A DNA stretch of 64,000 bases, from the NCBI RefSeq assembly GCF_020252395.1, contig NZ_JADCDB010000028.1, positions 62,001-126,000 on the forward strand. The letters run 5' to 3'. Positions 26,657 to 35,200 of this stretch are shown here, in pieces. This DNA is from Aestuariivirga sp. GTDB lineage: Bacteria > Pseudomonadota > Alphaproteobacteria > Rhizobiales > Aestuariivirgaceae. Under the pieces are notes generated by a model. It did not search any database and was not told the DNA's origin. It worked only from the letters and a program-made list of their open reading frames with translations. Position 1 is the first letter of the stretch. Each line of letters opens with the position of its first letter. The position numbers were made by a program, and so were the translations under genes.

Positions 26657-27508
26657 ATGGAGCAGAAATTCATCGATCTCTTCGACCGCTACACCCATGG
26701 CGGCATGAACCGGAGGGACTTCCTGGAGCGGTTGACCGCGCTCGCGGGCTCCTCCGCCGCGGCAACCGCGTTGCTGCCGGTGCTCGAGAACAACTATGCC
26801 CAGGCGGAGATGGTGCCCGAGGACGACCCGACCATCATCGCCGAGGCCGCCGGGATCGCGCCGGGGATCAAGGGCTATCTCGTGCGCCCCAGGGCGGCGG
26901 GCACCTATCCAGCGGTGCTGGTTATCCACGAGAACCGCGGCCTCAACCCCCATATCAAGGACGTGACGCGGCGCATGGCCAAGGAGGGCTTCATCGCCTT
27001 TGGCGCGGATTACCTCACGCCGCTGGGCGGCACGCCCACGGATGAGGACAACGCGCGCGAGATGTTCAAGAACCTGAAGCCGGAGGAGGTGGTGGCCTTC
27101 AGCGCGGCTGCCGTCGCCGCGCTGGCGAAGATCGAGGGCGGCAACGGCAAGGTGGGGGCGGTCGGCTTCTGCTGGGGCGGCGGAGCGGTCAATGCGCTCG
27201 CGGTCACGGGGGACCCCAACCTCAAGGCCGGGGTCGCCTATTACGGCATGCAGCCCAAGGCTGCGGACGTGCCGAAGATCACGGCCCCCTTGATGCTGCA
27301 CTATGCCGGGCTCGATGACCGCATCAATGCCGGCATCAAGGACTACGAGGCGGCACTGAAGGCCGATGGCAAGGTGTTCGAGGCGTTTGTGTATGACGGC
27401 GTGAACCACGCTTTCAACAACGACACCAATGCGGCAAGGTACAACAAGCTAGCGGCGGATTTGGCGTGGGGAAGGACAGTGGGGTTCTTCAGGAAGTATC
27501 TGGTGTGA
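26657..27508 (+). CDS. Dienelactone hydrolase family protein with Tat signal
   Basis: Alpha/beta hydrolase of 283 residues. The N-terminus has a twin-arginine motif (RRDF at 19-22) and a hydrophobic stretch, so export in folded form is predicted. The nucleophile is Cys172 in GFCWGGG, with Asp in LDDRINAGI and His in DGVNHAFNN completing the triad, as in dienelactone hydrolase. The substrate is unknown; exported members are not tied to chlorocatechol degradation. AGAGGAACGGAG precedes the ATG. It is divergent from the helicase gene with only 61 bp between. Confidence 0.9.
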   Translation: MEQKFIDLFDRYTHGGMNRRDFLERLTALAGSSAAATALLPVLENNYAQAEMVPEDDPTIIAEAAGIAPGIKGYLVRPRAAGTYPAVLVIHENRGLNPHIKDVTRRMAKEGFIAFGADYLTPLGGTPTDEDNAREMFKNLKPEEVVAFSAAAVAALAKIEGGNGKVGAVGFCWGGGAVNALAVTGDPNLKAGVAYYGMQPKAADVPKITAPLMLHYAGLDDRINAGIKDYEAALKADGKVFEAFVYDGVNHAFNNDTNAARYNKLAADLAWGRTVGFFRKYLV

Positions 27509-27543
27509 CGCATTATCCCGTGTCGTCAATCCCCACCCATTGA

Positions 27544-27630
27544 CCGTCACCCGGCGAAAACCGGGGTCCCAGCTTTGGGCGGTCACCACGCGGACAGAGA
27601 GCTGGGTCCCGGCTTTCGCTGGGATGACGG
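27544..27630. repeat. Alphaproteobacterial REP-type palindrome
   Basis: The arms CCGTCACCCGGCGAAAACCG and CTTTCGCTGGGATGACGG, with the inner GGGTCCCAG/CTGGGTCCC, form a long imperfect inverted repeat around a variable centre (27575-27600). The GTCATCCCGGCGAAAGCCGGGACCCAG type is a common extragenic repeat in Alphaproteobacteria. It fills most of the 205-bp gap between the hydrolase gene and lysS. Confidence 0.85.
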
Positions 27631-27713
27631 AGTTAAGGGGCATGAGGCATGATTGACCCCGGACCCCGGCGTCCCTAAACAGCGGTCTCCCTCCAATCCG
27701 GAACAGCCGCCAG

Positions 27714-29339
27714 ATGACCGCCGATCCCGCCCTTCGCGCCGCCGCAGAGAGCAGCAAGGCTTGGCCTTTCGAGGAAGCCCGCAAACTGGTGGATCGCGTC
27801 AAACGCACCGGCAAGCAGGAAGTGCTGTTCGAGACGGGCTATGGCCCCTCGGGTCTCCCTCACATCGGCACCTTCGGCGAGGTGGCGCGCACCACCATGG
27901 TGCGGCGCGCCTTCGAGCTGCTGTCGGACATCCCAACGCGCCTGCTGTGCTTTTCGGACGACATGGACGGCATGCGCAAGATTCCGGATACCGTGCCGGA
28001 CCCCGCGGCGCTGAAGCCCTATCTGCACATGCCCTTGACCGCCGTGCCGAACCCCTTCGGCGGCGGCTACAAGAGCTTCGGCGACCACAACAACGCCATG
28101 CTGCGCCGTTTTCTCGATACATTCGGTTTTCAATATGAGTTTGCCTCGGCGACCGAATACTACAAGTCCGGCAAGTTCGATGCGATGCTGCTCCGCGCGC
28201 TGGAGAAGTTCGGCGACATCATGGGCGTGATGCTGCCCACGCTCGGCGAGGAGCGGCAGGCGACCTATTCGCCCTTCCTGCCGGTCTCGCCCTCTTCGGG
28301 CCGCGTGCTCTACGTACCGATGAAGAAGGTGGACGCGAAGGCCGGCACCATCACCTTCACCGACGAGGATGGAACCGACGTGACGATGGAAGTCACCGGC
28401 GGGCGCACCAAGCTGCAGTGGAAGCCGGACTTCGGCATGCGCTGGGCGGCCCTTGGTGTTGACTTCGAGATGTTCGGCAAGGACCACCAGACCAACGCCC
28501 CGGTCTATGACCGGATCTGCGAGATCCTCGGGGCGGAAGCACCCGAGCATTACGTCTATGAGCTGTTCCTCGACGAGCGAGGACAGAAGATTTCGAAATC
28601 CAAGGGCAACGGCCTGACCATCGACGAATGGCTGACCTATGCGGACCCGGAGTCGCTCGCGCTCTTCATGTACAACAAGCCGCGCGAGGCGAAGCGGCTC
28701 TATTTCGACGTGATCCCGCGCGCGGTGGACGATTACGGCGCCTTCCTCTCGGCCTATCAGCGCCAGTCGAACAAGCCTGATGACCGGCTGATGAACCCGG
28801 TCTGGCACATCCATGGCGGCAACCCGCCGGCGCCTGAGGAGGGCGGCATTTCCTTCGCGCTGCTGCTCAATCTCGCCGCGGTGGCCAATGCGCACGACAA
28901 GTCGGCGCTGTGGGGTTTCATCCGCCGCTATCAGCCGAACTTAAGCCCCGAGACGCACCCGCGCCTCGACCTACTGGCGAAGCATGCGCTAAAATACTTC
29001 GACGATTTCGTGAAGCCCAAGAAGCAATACCGTCCGCCCACGGAGGAAGAAGCCGCGGCCCTGTGCGACCTCGAGGCCGCGCTGGGCACTCTGCCGGAAC
29101 ATGCGGCGCCTGAGGAGATCCAGCAGAAGGTCTACGACATCGGACGGCGCGATCCCTACAAGACTACGCAGAAGGACGGCTCCGTGGGTGTGGGGCAGGG
29201 CTGGTTCAACATGCTCTACCAGGTGCTGCTGGGCGAGGAGAAGGGCCCGCGCTTCGGCTCCTTCGTGGCGCTTTACGGCATCGGCAACACACGCGCCCTC
29301 ATCGCCCGCGCCGTCAGGGGGGAACTGGCGGCGGCGTGA
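27714..29339 (+). CDS. lysS: Lysyl-tRNA synthetase, class I
   Basis: Class I (archaeal-type) enzyme of 541 residues that charges tRNA-Lys. The HIGH-type motif is HIGT at 50-53 in [12 protein letters not shown] and the KMSKS-type motif is KISKS at 292-296. Length and domain layout are those of bacterial class I LysRS, which replaces the unrelated class II enzyme in many Alphaproteobacteria, so this is expected and not a sign of recent transfer. Its end overlaps the 3' end of the convergent HTH regulator gene by 26 bases. Confidence 0.95.
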   Translation: MTADPALRAAAESSKAWPFEEARKLVDRVKRTGKQEVLFETGYGPSGLPHIGTFGEVARTTMVRRAFELLSDIPTRLLCFSDDMDGMRKIPDTVPDPAALKPYLHMPLTAVPNPFGGGYKSFGDHNNAMLRRFLDTFGFQYEFASATEYYKSGKFDAMLLRALEKFGDIMGVMLPTLGEERQATYSPFLPVSPSSGRVLYVPMKKVDAKAGTITFTDEDGTDVTMEVTGGRTKLQWKPDFGMRWAALGVDFEMFGKDHQTNAPVYDRICEILGAEAPEHYVYELFLDERGQKISKSKGNGLTIDEWLTYADPESLALFMYNKPREAKRLYFDVIPRAVDDYGAFLSAYQRQSNKPDDRLMNPVWHIHGGNPPAPEEGGISFALLLNLAAVANAHDKSALWGFIRRYQPNLSPETHPRLDLLAKHALKYFDDFVKPKKQYRPPTEEEAAALCDLEAALGTLPEHAAPEEIQQKVYDIGRRDPYKTTQKDGSVGVGQGWFNMLYQVLLGEEKGPRFGSFVALYGIGNTRALIARAVRGELAAA

Positions 29340-30060
29340 GCAGGCGCGCGAAGTCCTCATCGACGGCGCGCCTGAGAACCGCGGCATAGGCCGCATGGTC
29401 CGGCATGCCGGCGGCGATGCGGCCCAGCGTTTCCCCGCCCTGCAGCGGCAAGAGCGCCAGAGGTGCTGCCACGGGAAGCAGCTGGGAGCCGCGGCCGGTT
29501 TGCAGCGTCGCCAGAATGCCGAACATTTCGCCCCGGATGAGTGGGCGTGACAGGATCGCCATGCGATATTGGCCGTGGCGGTTCGTCACCAGATAGACAT
29601 GGCCCGTCTGATGCGGCACCGACACTGTGCCCGCCTGGGCATAGTCGCCATCCAGCCGCTCCCGCTCGCGGAAGGCGAGGCAGCCTTGCGCCGCGTCCCA
29701 CTGCACCTCGGTGACATAGGCATAGATGCTGCCGCTGCCCGAGGATGAGGGGCGGAGTGTGAGATAGGCGCCCTCCATCCACTGCACCGCGGCCCGGCTG
29801 TAGGAACCGAGCCAGGCGGGGGCAACCTGCCCCGGCGTTGCTGACTCATGGCGGAGCTTGATGTCCAGCGCCTGCTCCAGGCGGATCAAGGTCTGTTCCG
29901 TTGGCGTCCTCTGCCCGGAGAGGAGTTTTTCCAGCGACGACAGGCTGACCTTCGCCATGGCCGCAAGCTGGGCGCGCGACAGACGGCGGCGGGCAAGCTC
30001 GTCACGGATGAGCTGTGCGGCCGGCCGCTGGCCATCCGGTGAGGGGCCTGGTTCTGACAT
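29314..30060 (-). CDS. Helix-turn-helix (XRE-type) transcriptional regulator with C-terminal sensor-like domain
   Basis: Protein of 248 residues. Residues about 15-70 are a lambda-repressor-like HTH ([39 protein letters not shown]). The remaining 170 residues are a beta-rich domain ([37 protein letters not shown]) that I cannot assign to a ligand. No peptidase motif is visible, so it is not an S24 repressor. The ATG at 30060 is the natural start; an upstream frame to 30135 is the debris of the neighbouring truncated gene. Targets are unknown. Confidence 0.8.
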   Translation of the reverse strand: MSEPGPSPDGQRPAAQLIRDELARRRLSRAQLAAMAKVSLSSLEKLLSGQRTPTEQTLIRLEQALDIKLRHESATPGQVAPAWLGSYSRAAVQWMEGAYLTLRPSSSGSGSIYAYVTEVQWDAAQGCLAFRERERLDGDYAQAGTVSVPHQTGHVYLVTNRHGQYRMAILSRPLIRGEMFGILATLQTGRGSQLLPVAAPLALLPLQGGETLGRIAAGMPDHAAYAAVLRRAVDEDFARLLTPPPVPP

Positions 30061-30526
30061 GGCGAAACCATTCCCGATTCCGCTCGCCGGGGCAAGGCGC
30101 GGTTGCGAAAGGCTCCGCGGCCCAGCGGAACGCAATTCCCGGCACCCTCGCCAGCGGGCGGCGCGCGGCGAGTGCGGCCATGAGAGTCAAAATCGCCGTG
30201 TTGCACTGGCATCGTAGGGCGATGTCGATCTGCGGCGCTTCGCGCAGGATTTTCTCCCAGTGAAGGCGTGGATAGTCGCCGCCATGGACGATCGTGATGT
30301 TGGGCCACTGGGCACGGACTGCGGCGCAGACCTCCAGCACGACGGGGTGAGCCGAAGTCGAGCCCGAGTGGCCGATGAGCAGCGCGCCGGGAACATCGCG
30401 GCCGAGTTCCGTCGTGATGTCCGCCGTGGTCACAGCGTTGATGAAGCGCACGTCATGGCCGGCATCGCGCAACAGGTGGTGGGTCAACTCGGGCGCAAGC
30501 TGCGGCGTGAACAGTGCGATCTTCAT
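30002..30526 (-). pseudogene. Truncated cobalamin-binding domain of a radical-SAM-type protein
   Basis: The frame from ATG 30526 gives 174 residues. About 140 of them are a B12-binding domain like the N-terminus of BchE-type radical SAM proteins: MKIALFTPQLAPELTHHLL, LLIGHSGSTSAHP, ITIVHGGDYPRLHW, and IDIALRCQCNTAILTL. In intact relatives VPGIAFR is followed by a linker and a radical SAM CxxxCxxC core. Here the match ends near residue 150 and the frame runs into the start of the HTH regulator gene, with no SAM motif in any frame. It is therefore a 5' remnant left by deletion, or less likely a stand-alone domain. Confidence 0.6.
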
Positions 30527-30596
30527 GCTGCGGCTCCTGGCTGGAATTGTTTTTTCATGGGCAATCCGTGAAGCTGATCTCGGCGCGGGCAGGCAG

Positions 30597-32075
30597 TCAG
30601 TAGGCAGGCGTGATACCTCCGTTCGGGCGGTCGGGAAGGCGGTACGCGATGAGCGCGCCGCGCAAGGTCCAGGTTTGCCAGTGCGATTGGTGTCCCCGCA
30701 GCTGTTCAGTGAGCTGAGCGATGTGGTCGCCGGCGATCCAGAGCCGCGGGGGCGTCCCGGAGGCGTATGCGTCCGCAAGGCGGTGAAGCGCCGGCAGCGC
30801 GCTTGGTCCCAGCGATGCCATGTATGCCGTGTCATAATGGCCCGTTCTCAGGCCCCAGGCTGCATTGTGGTTTGCAACCACCGCCGCGAAGTCGGCGAAG
30901 CCCGAGGCCCAGAGCACAAGGAAGCCCGCTGTCAGATTGGCATTCACCAGCCAGAGATTGCTGCGGCTCAGGACGATGCGCAGCGCCACCAGAACGAGGC
31001 CGCAGGCGATGAGGCCCATCCAGATCAGGCTCGAGAGCCGCCACAGCGTCAGCCCATAGGCCTCGACGTAGAACCACAGCCGCGCCGTGCAGGAAGCAAG
31101 CAGGAAGCCGTTCTGCAAAATCCATAGATAGACAAGCAGGCGCACGGCGGGTGAGGCATTGGTGCGCGAGCCGGGCCATAGCGAGATGATGATCAGGCCT
31201 GCGGCGAGCAGCACGGTGATGATCAGCGTGAAGGCGCCCTTCTGGGCATATTGGGCGTAGCCGTTACCGGGCGTGCCCAGCACGCCGGACCAAAGGTACT
31301 GAGCATCGAGCAGATTCTGGATGAGGAACAGGCCGTTGAGCGCTGCAAGGGTGACGATCACCGTGCCGGGCGAAAACAGGGTTTCATGCCATGACGGCGC
31401 CTCTGCCTCCAGGACTCCCGCCGATGAGATGGTTGACGTTTTGATCACCGTGATGGCGAAGAGGCATTGCAGCACCAGCAGCGCCACGATGCCGGAGTAG
31501 ACCCACAGCCAGTCGATCTTGATATCGAACAGCGCGGCAATGACCTCGGCGAAGGCGGTGTTCGACGTCATGAAGAGCAGGGTGAACACCAGCACCGAAA
31601 GGGCAGGCAGCACCGCCATACGCAGGTCGAACCGGGCGGGCAGTGCCGCTCGCGCAGCGGCACGGCCGCGTTCCACGGCCCTGGCGCTTTCCGCCGGTGA
31701 GACGATCAGTTGTCCAAGCAGCGACAGAAAGCTTGCCAGCATGTTGTGCAGGGAGCCGCCCCGCGCCATGAGCGCCAGCATGGCCAGCGTGAGCCAGGCC
31801 ATGGCGAGGTTCAGCGGGCCTGGCTCGATGGCGATGGCAATCGTCACGCCTGCCGCCAGCACCAGCAGCAGCTTGAAGGCAGGATTCCGCTCCGCCCAGC
31901 GCAACGGTGTGCACAGCAACACCAGCAGCGCCAGCGGAAGCAGAGCAAGGATGCTGCCGGGGAGACCGGCCTGAGCTGCAATGCCCGTCAGCAGCGCCAG
32001 CGCCGGCAGCACCAGGGGGCGAATCGAAAAAGACCGTGGAAGGGGCGGGGTGCCGGCTGCTGGAACATCAGTCAT
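30597..32075 (-). CDS. DUF4153/DUF4173-type integral membrane protein
   Basis: Polytopic membrane protein of 492 residues with about 12 predicted spans. Segments such as LLFMTSNTAFAEVI, DWLWVYSGIVALLVLQCLF, NGLFLIQNLLDAQYLWSG and YVEAYGLTLWRLSSLIWMGL match the DUF4173 family, often found beside two-component or HTH regulators in other bacteria. The function is not known. The C-terminal 60 residues are soluble. It is preceded by an S24 regulator gene on the same strand across a 122-bp gap, so linkage is loose. Confidence 0.85.
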   Translation of the reverse strand: MTDVPAAGTPPLPRSFSIRPLVLPALALLTGIAAQAGLPGSILALLPLALLVLLCTPLRWAERNPAFKLLLVLAAGVTIAIAIEPGPLNLAMAWLTLAMLALMARGGSLHNMLASFLSLLGQLIVSPAESARAVERGRAAARAALPARFDLRMAVLPALSVLVFTLLFMTSNTAFAEVIAALFDIKIDWLWVYSGIVALLVLQCLFAITVIKTSTISSAGVLEAEAPSWHETLFSPGTVIVTLAALNGLFLIQNLLDAQYLWSGVLGTPGNGYAQYAQKGAFTLIITVLLAAGLIIISLWPGSRTNASPAVRLLVYLWILQNGFLLASCTARLWFYVEAYGLTLWRLSSLIWMGLIACGLVLVALRIVLSRSNLWLVNANLTAGFLVLWASGFADFAAVVANHNAAWGLRTGHYDTAYMASLGPSALPALHRLADAYASGTPPRLWIAGDHIAQLTEQLRGHQSHWQTWTLRGALIAYRLPDRPNGGITPAY

Positions 32076-32197
32076 GGTGATCCTCGATTTGCATCGGAGA
32101 TCACAATGTGGAGGAGATCAGGGCACCCCTTCCATCACCGGTCCTTGCCGCTTCTTGCCAATTTCCTGCACAGACCGTGCAGGGGGTGGCAAACCCT

Positions 32198-32833
32198 TTA
32201 CTGGCTCGCCCACATGATGCGGGCGATCCAATCCACGTCCTTCATGTCGAAGTTCTTGGTGGCGTGATTCGGATTGAAGGATGCGAGTTCGAGCGTCTTC
32301 GACGTCTGGCGCTGCATGACCTTGGCCATCACCTGGCCGTCATTGAGGCGGACCACCACGCGGTCGCCCTTGCGCACCGCGGCTGAGGGGGAGAGGATGA
32401 TGATGTCGCCCTCGCGGTAGACGGGCAGCATCGAATCACCCGTGATTTCCAGCGCGTAGGAATTGGGGTCGGTGACGCCCGGCACCTCGATCTCGTCCCA
32501 GCCCGAGCCCGACGGGAAGCCCGAATCATCGAAGAAGCCCCCCTTGCCGGCCTTGGCGAGACCCAAAAGCGGGATCTGGCGCAGCTTCGGCGGCTGGCCG
32601 CGGCGGCCAATCAGCAGTTCGGAGAATTCCTCCATCGAGGCGCCGGAGGCCTGCAAGAGCCGCGAAATCGACTCCATGGTGGGCCAGCGCGGCCGGCCAT
32701 CCGGGCCGTTGCGCTTCGAGGGGTTGAACGAGGTCGGATCGAGGCCCGACTTCTTGGCGAGACCCGAGGCCGAGAAGCCATAGCGCTCGGCAATCGTGTC
32801 AATGGCGTTCCAGACCTGCTTATGTGTGAGCAT
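32198..32833 (-). CDS. HTH / S24-peptidase-type repressor
   Basis: LexA/CI-like regulator of 211 residues. An N-terminal HTH (about residues 8-65, AERYGFSASGLAKKSGLDPTSFNPSKR) binds DNA. The C-terminal S24 domain has the serine in TGDSMLPVYREGD and the lysine in VMAKVMQRQ, so RecA-assisted or stress-linked self-cleavage is possible. Whether the protein is actually cleaved is unknown: the cleavage-site Ala-Gly pair may be KAGKGG near residue 92. A dyad near 32.86 kb upstream could be its own operator. The neighbouring genes show no prophage. Confidence 0.88.
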   Translation of the reverse strand: MLTHKQVWNAIDTIAERYGFSASGLAKKSGLDPTSFNPSKRNGPDGRPRWPTMESISRLLQASGASMEEFSELLIGRRGQPPKLRQIPLLGLAKAGKGGFFDDSGFPSGSGWDEIEVPGVTDPNSYALEITGDSMLPVYREGDIIILSPSAAVRKGDRVVVRLNDGQVMAKVMQRQTSKTLELASFNPNHATKNFDMKDVDWIARIMWASQ

Positions 32834-32856
32834 ATTGCCCTCCGGTTGGGAGTAAA

Positions 32857-32874
32857 CTTCATAATTGTAGGAAG
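32857..32874. promoter_or_regulatory. Candidate operator dyad upstream of the S24 repressor gene
   Basis: CTTC-A-TA-ATTG-TA-G-GAAG, an 18-bp dyad with one mismatch pair on each side, lies 24 bp before the repressor start in the only spacer between it and the divergent DUF952-pyrD genes. It is placed for autoregulation and perhaps control of both directions. This is inference from position and symmetry. Confidence 0.4.
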
Positions 32875-32932
32875 CTATACCTTGTGTTGCGCCGATTGTC
32901 CAGATGCATTCGCGGGCTTAAGGTTCCCGGCC

Positions 32933-33271
32933 ATGCGAATCCTGTATAAAATCCTTCCCGCGCCTCTGTGGCGGGAGGCGCGGACCCGCGGCCGGTTCGA
33001 AGGTTCCGCCGCCGACCACAGGGACGGTTTCATTCACCTCTCGACCGCGGCCCAGATGCGCGAGACGGCGGCCCGGCATTTCCCCGGGCAGGAGGACCTG
33101 GTGCTGGTGGGCTTCCGCGAGGAGGACTTGGCCGGGCTGACATGGGAGCCCTCCCGCGGGGGGGACCTGTTCCCCCATGTCTATGGCACGATCGATCCGG
33201 CGCTGGCGGTGTCCGAAGACGCGCTGCTGCTGGAGAATGGCCTTCACCGCTTTCCTGCAGGTGCGGCATGA
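32933..33271 (+). CDS. DUF952 family protein
   Basis: Protein of 112 residues with the DUF952 pattern: IYKIL-like start (ILYKILPAPLW), DGFIHLSTAAQMRETAARHF, LVLVGF, and FPHVYGTIDPALAV. The family has a glutathione-S-transferase-C-like or ADP-ribosyl-type fold of uncertain function. I chose ATG 32933; a longer frame back to 32822 crosses the repressor promoter. The stop overlaps the pyrD ATG (ATGA), so the two genes are coupled. Confidence 0.88.
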   Translation: MRILYKILPAPLWREARTRGRFEGSAADHRDGFIHLSTAAQMRETAARHFPGQEDLVLVGFREEDLAGLTWEPSRGGDLFPHVYGTIDPALAVSEDALLLENGLHRFPAGAA

Positions 33272-34350
33272 AGCTTGCGGCGCTGGGCTTTTCCCTGGCC
33301 CGCCCTTTGCTTCATGCGCTTGATGCGGAGACGGCGCATGGGCTGACGATTCGCGCCCTCTCGCGCCTGCCGATGGGACACGCCCCCCTGGCCAACCCCG
33401 CCCTGGCGGTCGAGGCCTTCGGGCTCGGTTTTCCCAATCCGCTGGGGCTGGCGGCGGGTTTCGACAAGAATGCCGAGGCGCCGGACGCCGTGCTGGCGCT
33501 GGGCTTCGGCTTCACCGAAATCGGCACGGTGACGCCGAAGCCGCAGCCGGGCAACCCGCGGCCGCGGCTGTTCCGGCTGCCGGAGGACGGCGCGGTGATC
33601 AATCGCATGGGTTTCAACAACGAGGGCCATTCAGCTGCGCTCAGGCGGCTTGCGGCGCGGCAGGCGCGCGGCGGCATCGTTGGAGTCAATATCGGGGCCA
33701 ACAGGGACTCAAGTGACCGGATCGGCGACTATGTGCAGGGCATCGCGGCCTTTGCGCATCTCGCCTCCTATTTCACCGTCAACATCTCGTCTCCCAACAC
33801 GCCGGGCCTGCGCGGGCTGCAATCGCGGGCAGAGCTGGAGCAGCTGCTGGCGCGGCTCAACGCCGAGCGCGCCAGGCAGGCGCGAAAGCCCCCCATGCTG
33901 CTGAAGATCGCGCCCGACCTGCGCGAGGACGAATTGCAGGACATCGCGTCGGCCTGCGCCGGCGGGGCGGTCGATGGCATCATCGTGTCCAACACCACGC
34001 TGTCGCGCGAAGGCCTGTGCTCGCCCCATGCGCAGGAGCAGGGCGGGCTGTCCGGCCGGCCGCTGCTGCCGCTGTCCACGCGCCAGCTGGCGCGCATGTT
34101 TGTGCTCACCCGGGGCGAGGTGCCGCTCATCGGCGTGGGTGGCGTGCATGACGGGGCCTCGGCGCTGCTGAAAATCCGCGCCGGCGCGAGTCTGGTGCAG
34201 CTTTATTCCGCGCTGGTCTATCAGGGGCCGGGGTTGGTGACGTCGATTCTCGCTTATCTCTCGGCGGAGGCGGCGCGTGGCGGCCCGCTTGCGAGCCAGA
34301 GGGGCCGCGACGCGGAGGCGCTGGCTCACCAGGGGTCGAGCGGAACGTAA
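33268..34350 (+). CDS. pyrD: Dihydroorotate dehydrogenase (quinone), class 2
   Basis: Membrane-associated flavoenzyme of 360 residues oxidising dihydroorotate to orotate with ubiquinone in pyrimidine synthesis. The N-terminal amphipathic helix (LAALGFSLARPLLHAL) marks class 2. FMN and active-site segments are FGLGFPNPLGLAAGFDKN, NRMGFNNEG, VNISSPNTPGLRGLQ (catalytic Ser), LLKIAPDL and GIIVSNTT. The 3' end overlaps the convergent binding-protein gene by 25 bases. Confidence 0.95.
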   Translation: MKLAALGFSLARPLLHALDAETAHGLTIRALSRLPMGHAPLANPALAVEAFGLGFPNPLGLAAGFDKNAEAPDAVLALGFGFTEIGTVTPKPQPGNPRPRLFRLPEDGAVINRMGFNNEGHSAALRRLAARQARGGIVGVNIGANRDSSDRIGDYVQGIAAFAHLASYFTVNISSPNTPGLRGLQSRAELEQLLARLNAERARQARKPPMLLKIAPDLREDELQDIASACAGGAVDGIIVSNTTLSREGLCSPHAQEQGGLSGRPLLPLSTRQLARMFVLTRGEVPLIGVGGVHDGASALLKIRAGASLVQLYSALVYQGPGLVTSILAYLSAEAARGGPLASQRGRDAEALAHQGSSGT

Positions 34351-35183
34351 GTGCGGAGGATCTTGGCGGTGGCGCCGGCCGACTGCGCCTTGTCGAGGCC
34401 GTAGTCGAGGGCCTGCGCCAGTTCCGGCCTGTCGCTCCGCACCAGGAAGGCGAGGTTGCGGCTGAAATAGTCGAAGTCGGAATAGGCCCCGCCCAGCAGC
34501 CGGCAGCAATCGGCCGCGGCCTCGCCTGCCACCCAGTAGATGACCTGCAGATTGTCTCCGAAAATCGCATCGACCTCACTCGCCTTGAGTGCTGCGCCAG
34601 CCTTGGCGAGGTCGTCAAAGGTTGCGATGCGGGACGAGGCATAATAAGCGGCAAGCCAGCGGGCATGCACCGTGTCCTTGACGACGCCGACACGGCGTCC
34701 GGCGAGGCTGGCGGCGGAGGCCACATCCAGCGTGCTGGCAGCGTTCACGGCAAAGCGCCCCATGAGGCGGAAATAGGGCCTGGTCATGCGGGCGGCGGCG
34801 AGCGTCTTGGCGTCCAGCCGCGGTCCGGTCACCGCCACATCCGCCTCGCCGCGCTGCAGGGCGGGCAGGATTTCGGCAAAGGGCCGCACCTCAACGGTGC
34901 AAGCCAGCCGCGCCTCCTCGCAGGCGGCAATGGCAATCTCGACCGAGATGCCGGCGGGCGAGCCAGTGCGGGAGCGGAAGCTGAAGGGTGCGAAATCCTC
35001 GTCGGCGACGAGCCTGACGGAGAGTTTATCCGGCAGCCTTGGCCGGACCTGTTCCTCAGGGTTGCGGAAAAGCGGCGCCTGGAGGGCGGCAGGCACCTTG
35101 TCTCGCGCTTCTGCAATCGAAGATAGCAAAAGAAGCCCGAAAAACATCCGGCAGGTGGTAGAAAACTTGACGCTATGTCGCAT
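34326..35183 (-). CDS. Periplasmic amino-acid-type solute-binding protein (family 3)
   Basis: Protein of 285 residues. The signal peptide is short (CRMFFGLLLLSSIAEA, residues 11-26). The SBP_bac_3 fold is shown by LSVRLVADEDFAPFSFRSRTGSPAGISVEIAIAAC, EILPALQRGEADVAVTG and GRRVGVVKDTVHARWL. Typical ligands are polar amino acids. No permease or ATPase lies next to it, so it is an orphan binding protein or a sensor-like periplasmic protein. It is divergent from the GT2 gene with only 17 bp between starts. Confidence 0.85.
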   Translation of the reverse strand: MRHSVKFSTTCRMFFGLLLLSSIAEARDKVPAALQAPLFRNPEEQVRPRLPDKLSVRLVADEDFAPFSFRSRTGSPAGISVEIAIAACEEARLACTVEVRPFAEILPALQRGEADVAVTGPRLDAKTLAAARMTRPYFRLMGRFAVNAASTLDVASAASLAGRRVGVVKDTVHARWLAAYYASSRIATFDDLAKAGAALKASEVDAIFGDNLQVIYWVAGEAAADCCRLLGGAYSDFDYFSRNLAFLVRSDRPELAQALDYGLDKAQSAGATAKILRTYVPLDPW

Positions 35184-35200
35184 TACTCAGCTATTGGCAG

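Noticed and set aside
27714-29339. Recent transfer of the archaeal-type lysyl-tRNA synthetase
   Set aside because: Class I LysRS is common in Alphaproteobacteria and base composition matches the neighbours.
32198-32833. A prophage marked by the S24 repressor
   Set aside because: No integrase, terminase, portal, capsid or lysis gene was seen in the window; flanking genes are core metabolic.
32822-32932. An N-terminal extension of the DUF952 protein to 32822
   Set aside because: It would overlap the repressor start and its promoter; the family N-terminus begins at MRILYKIL.
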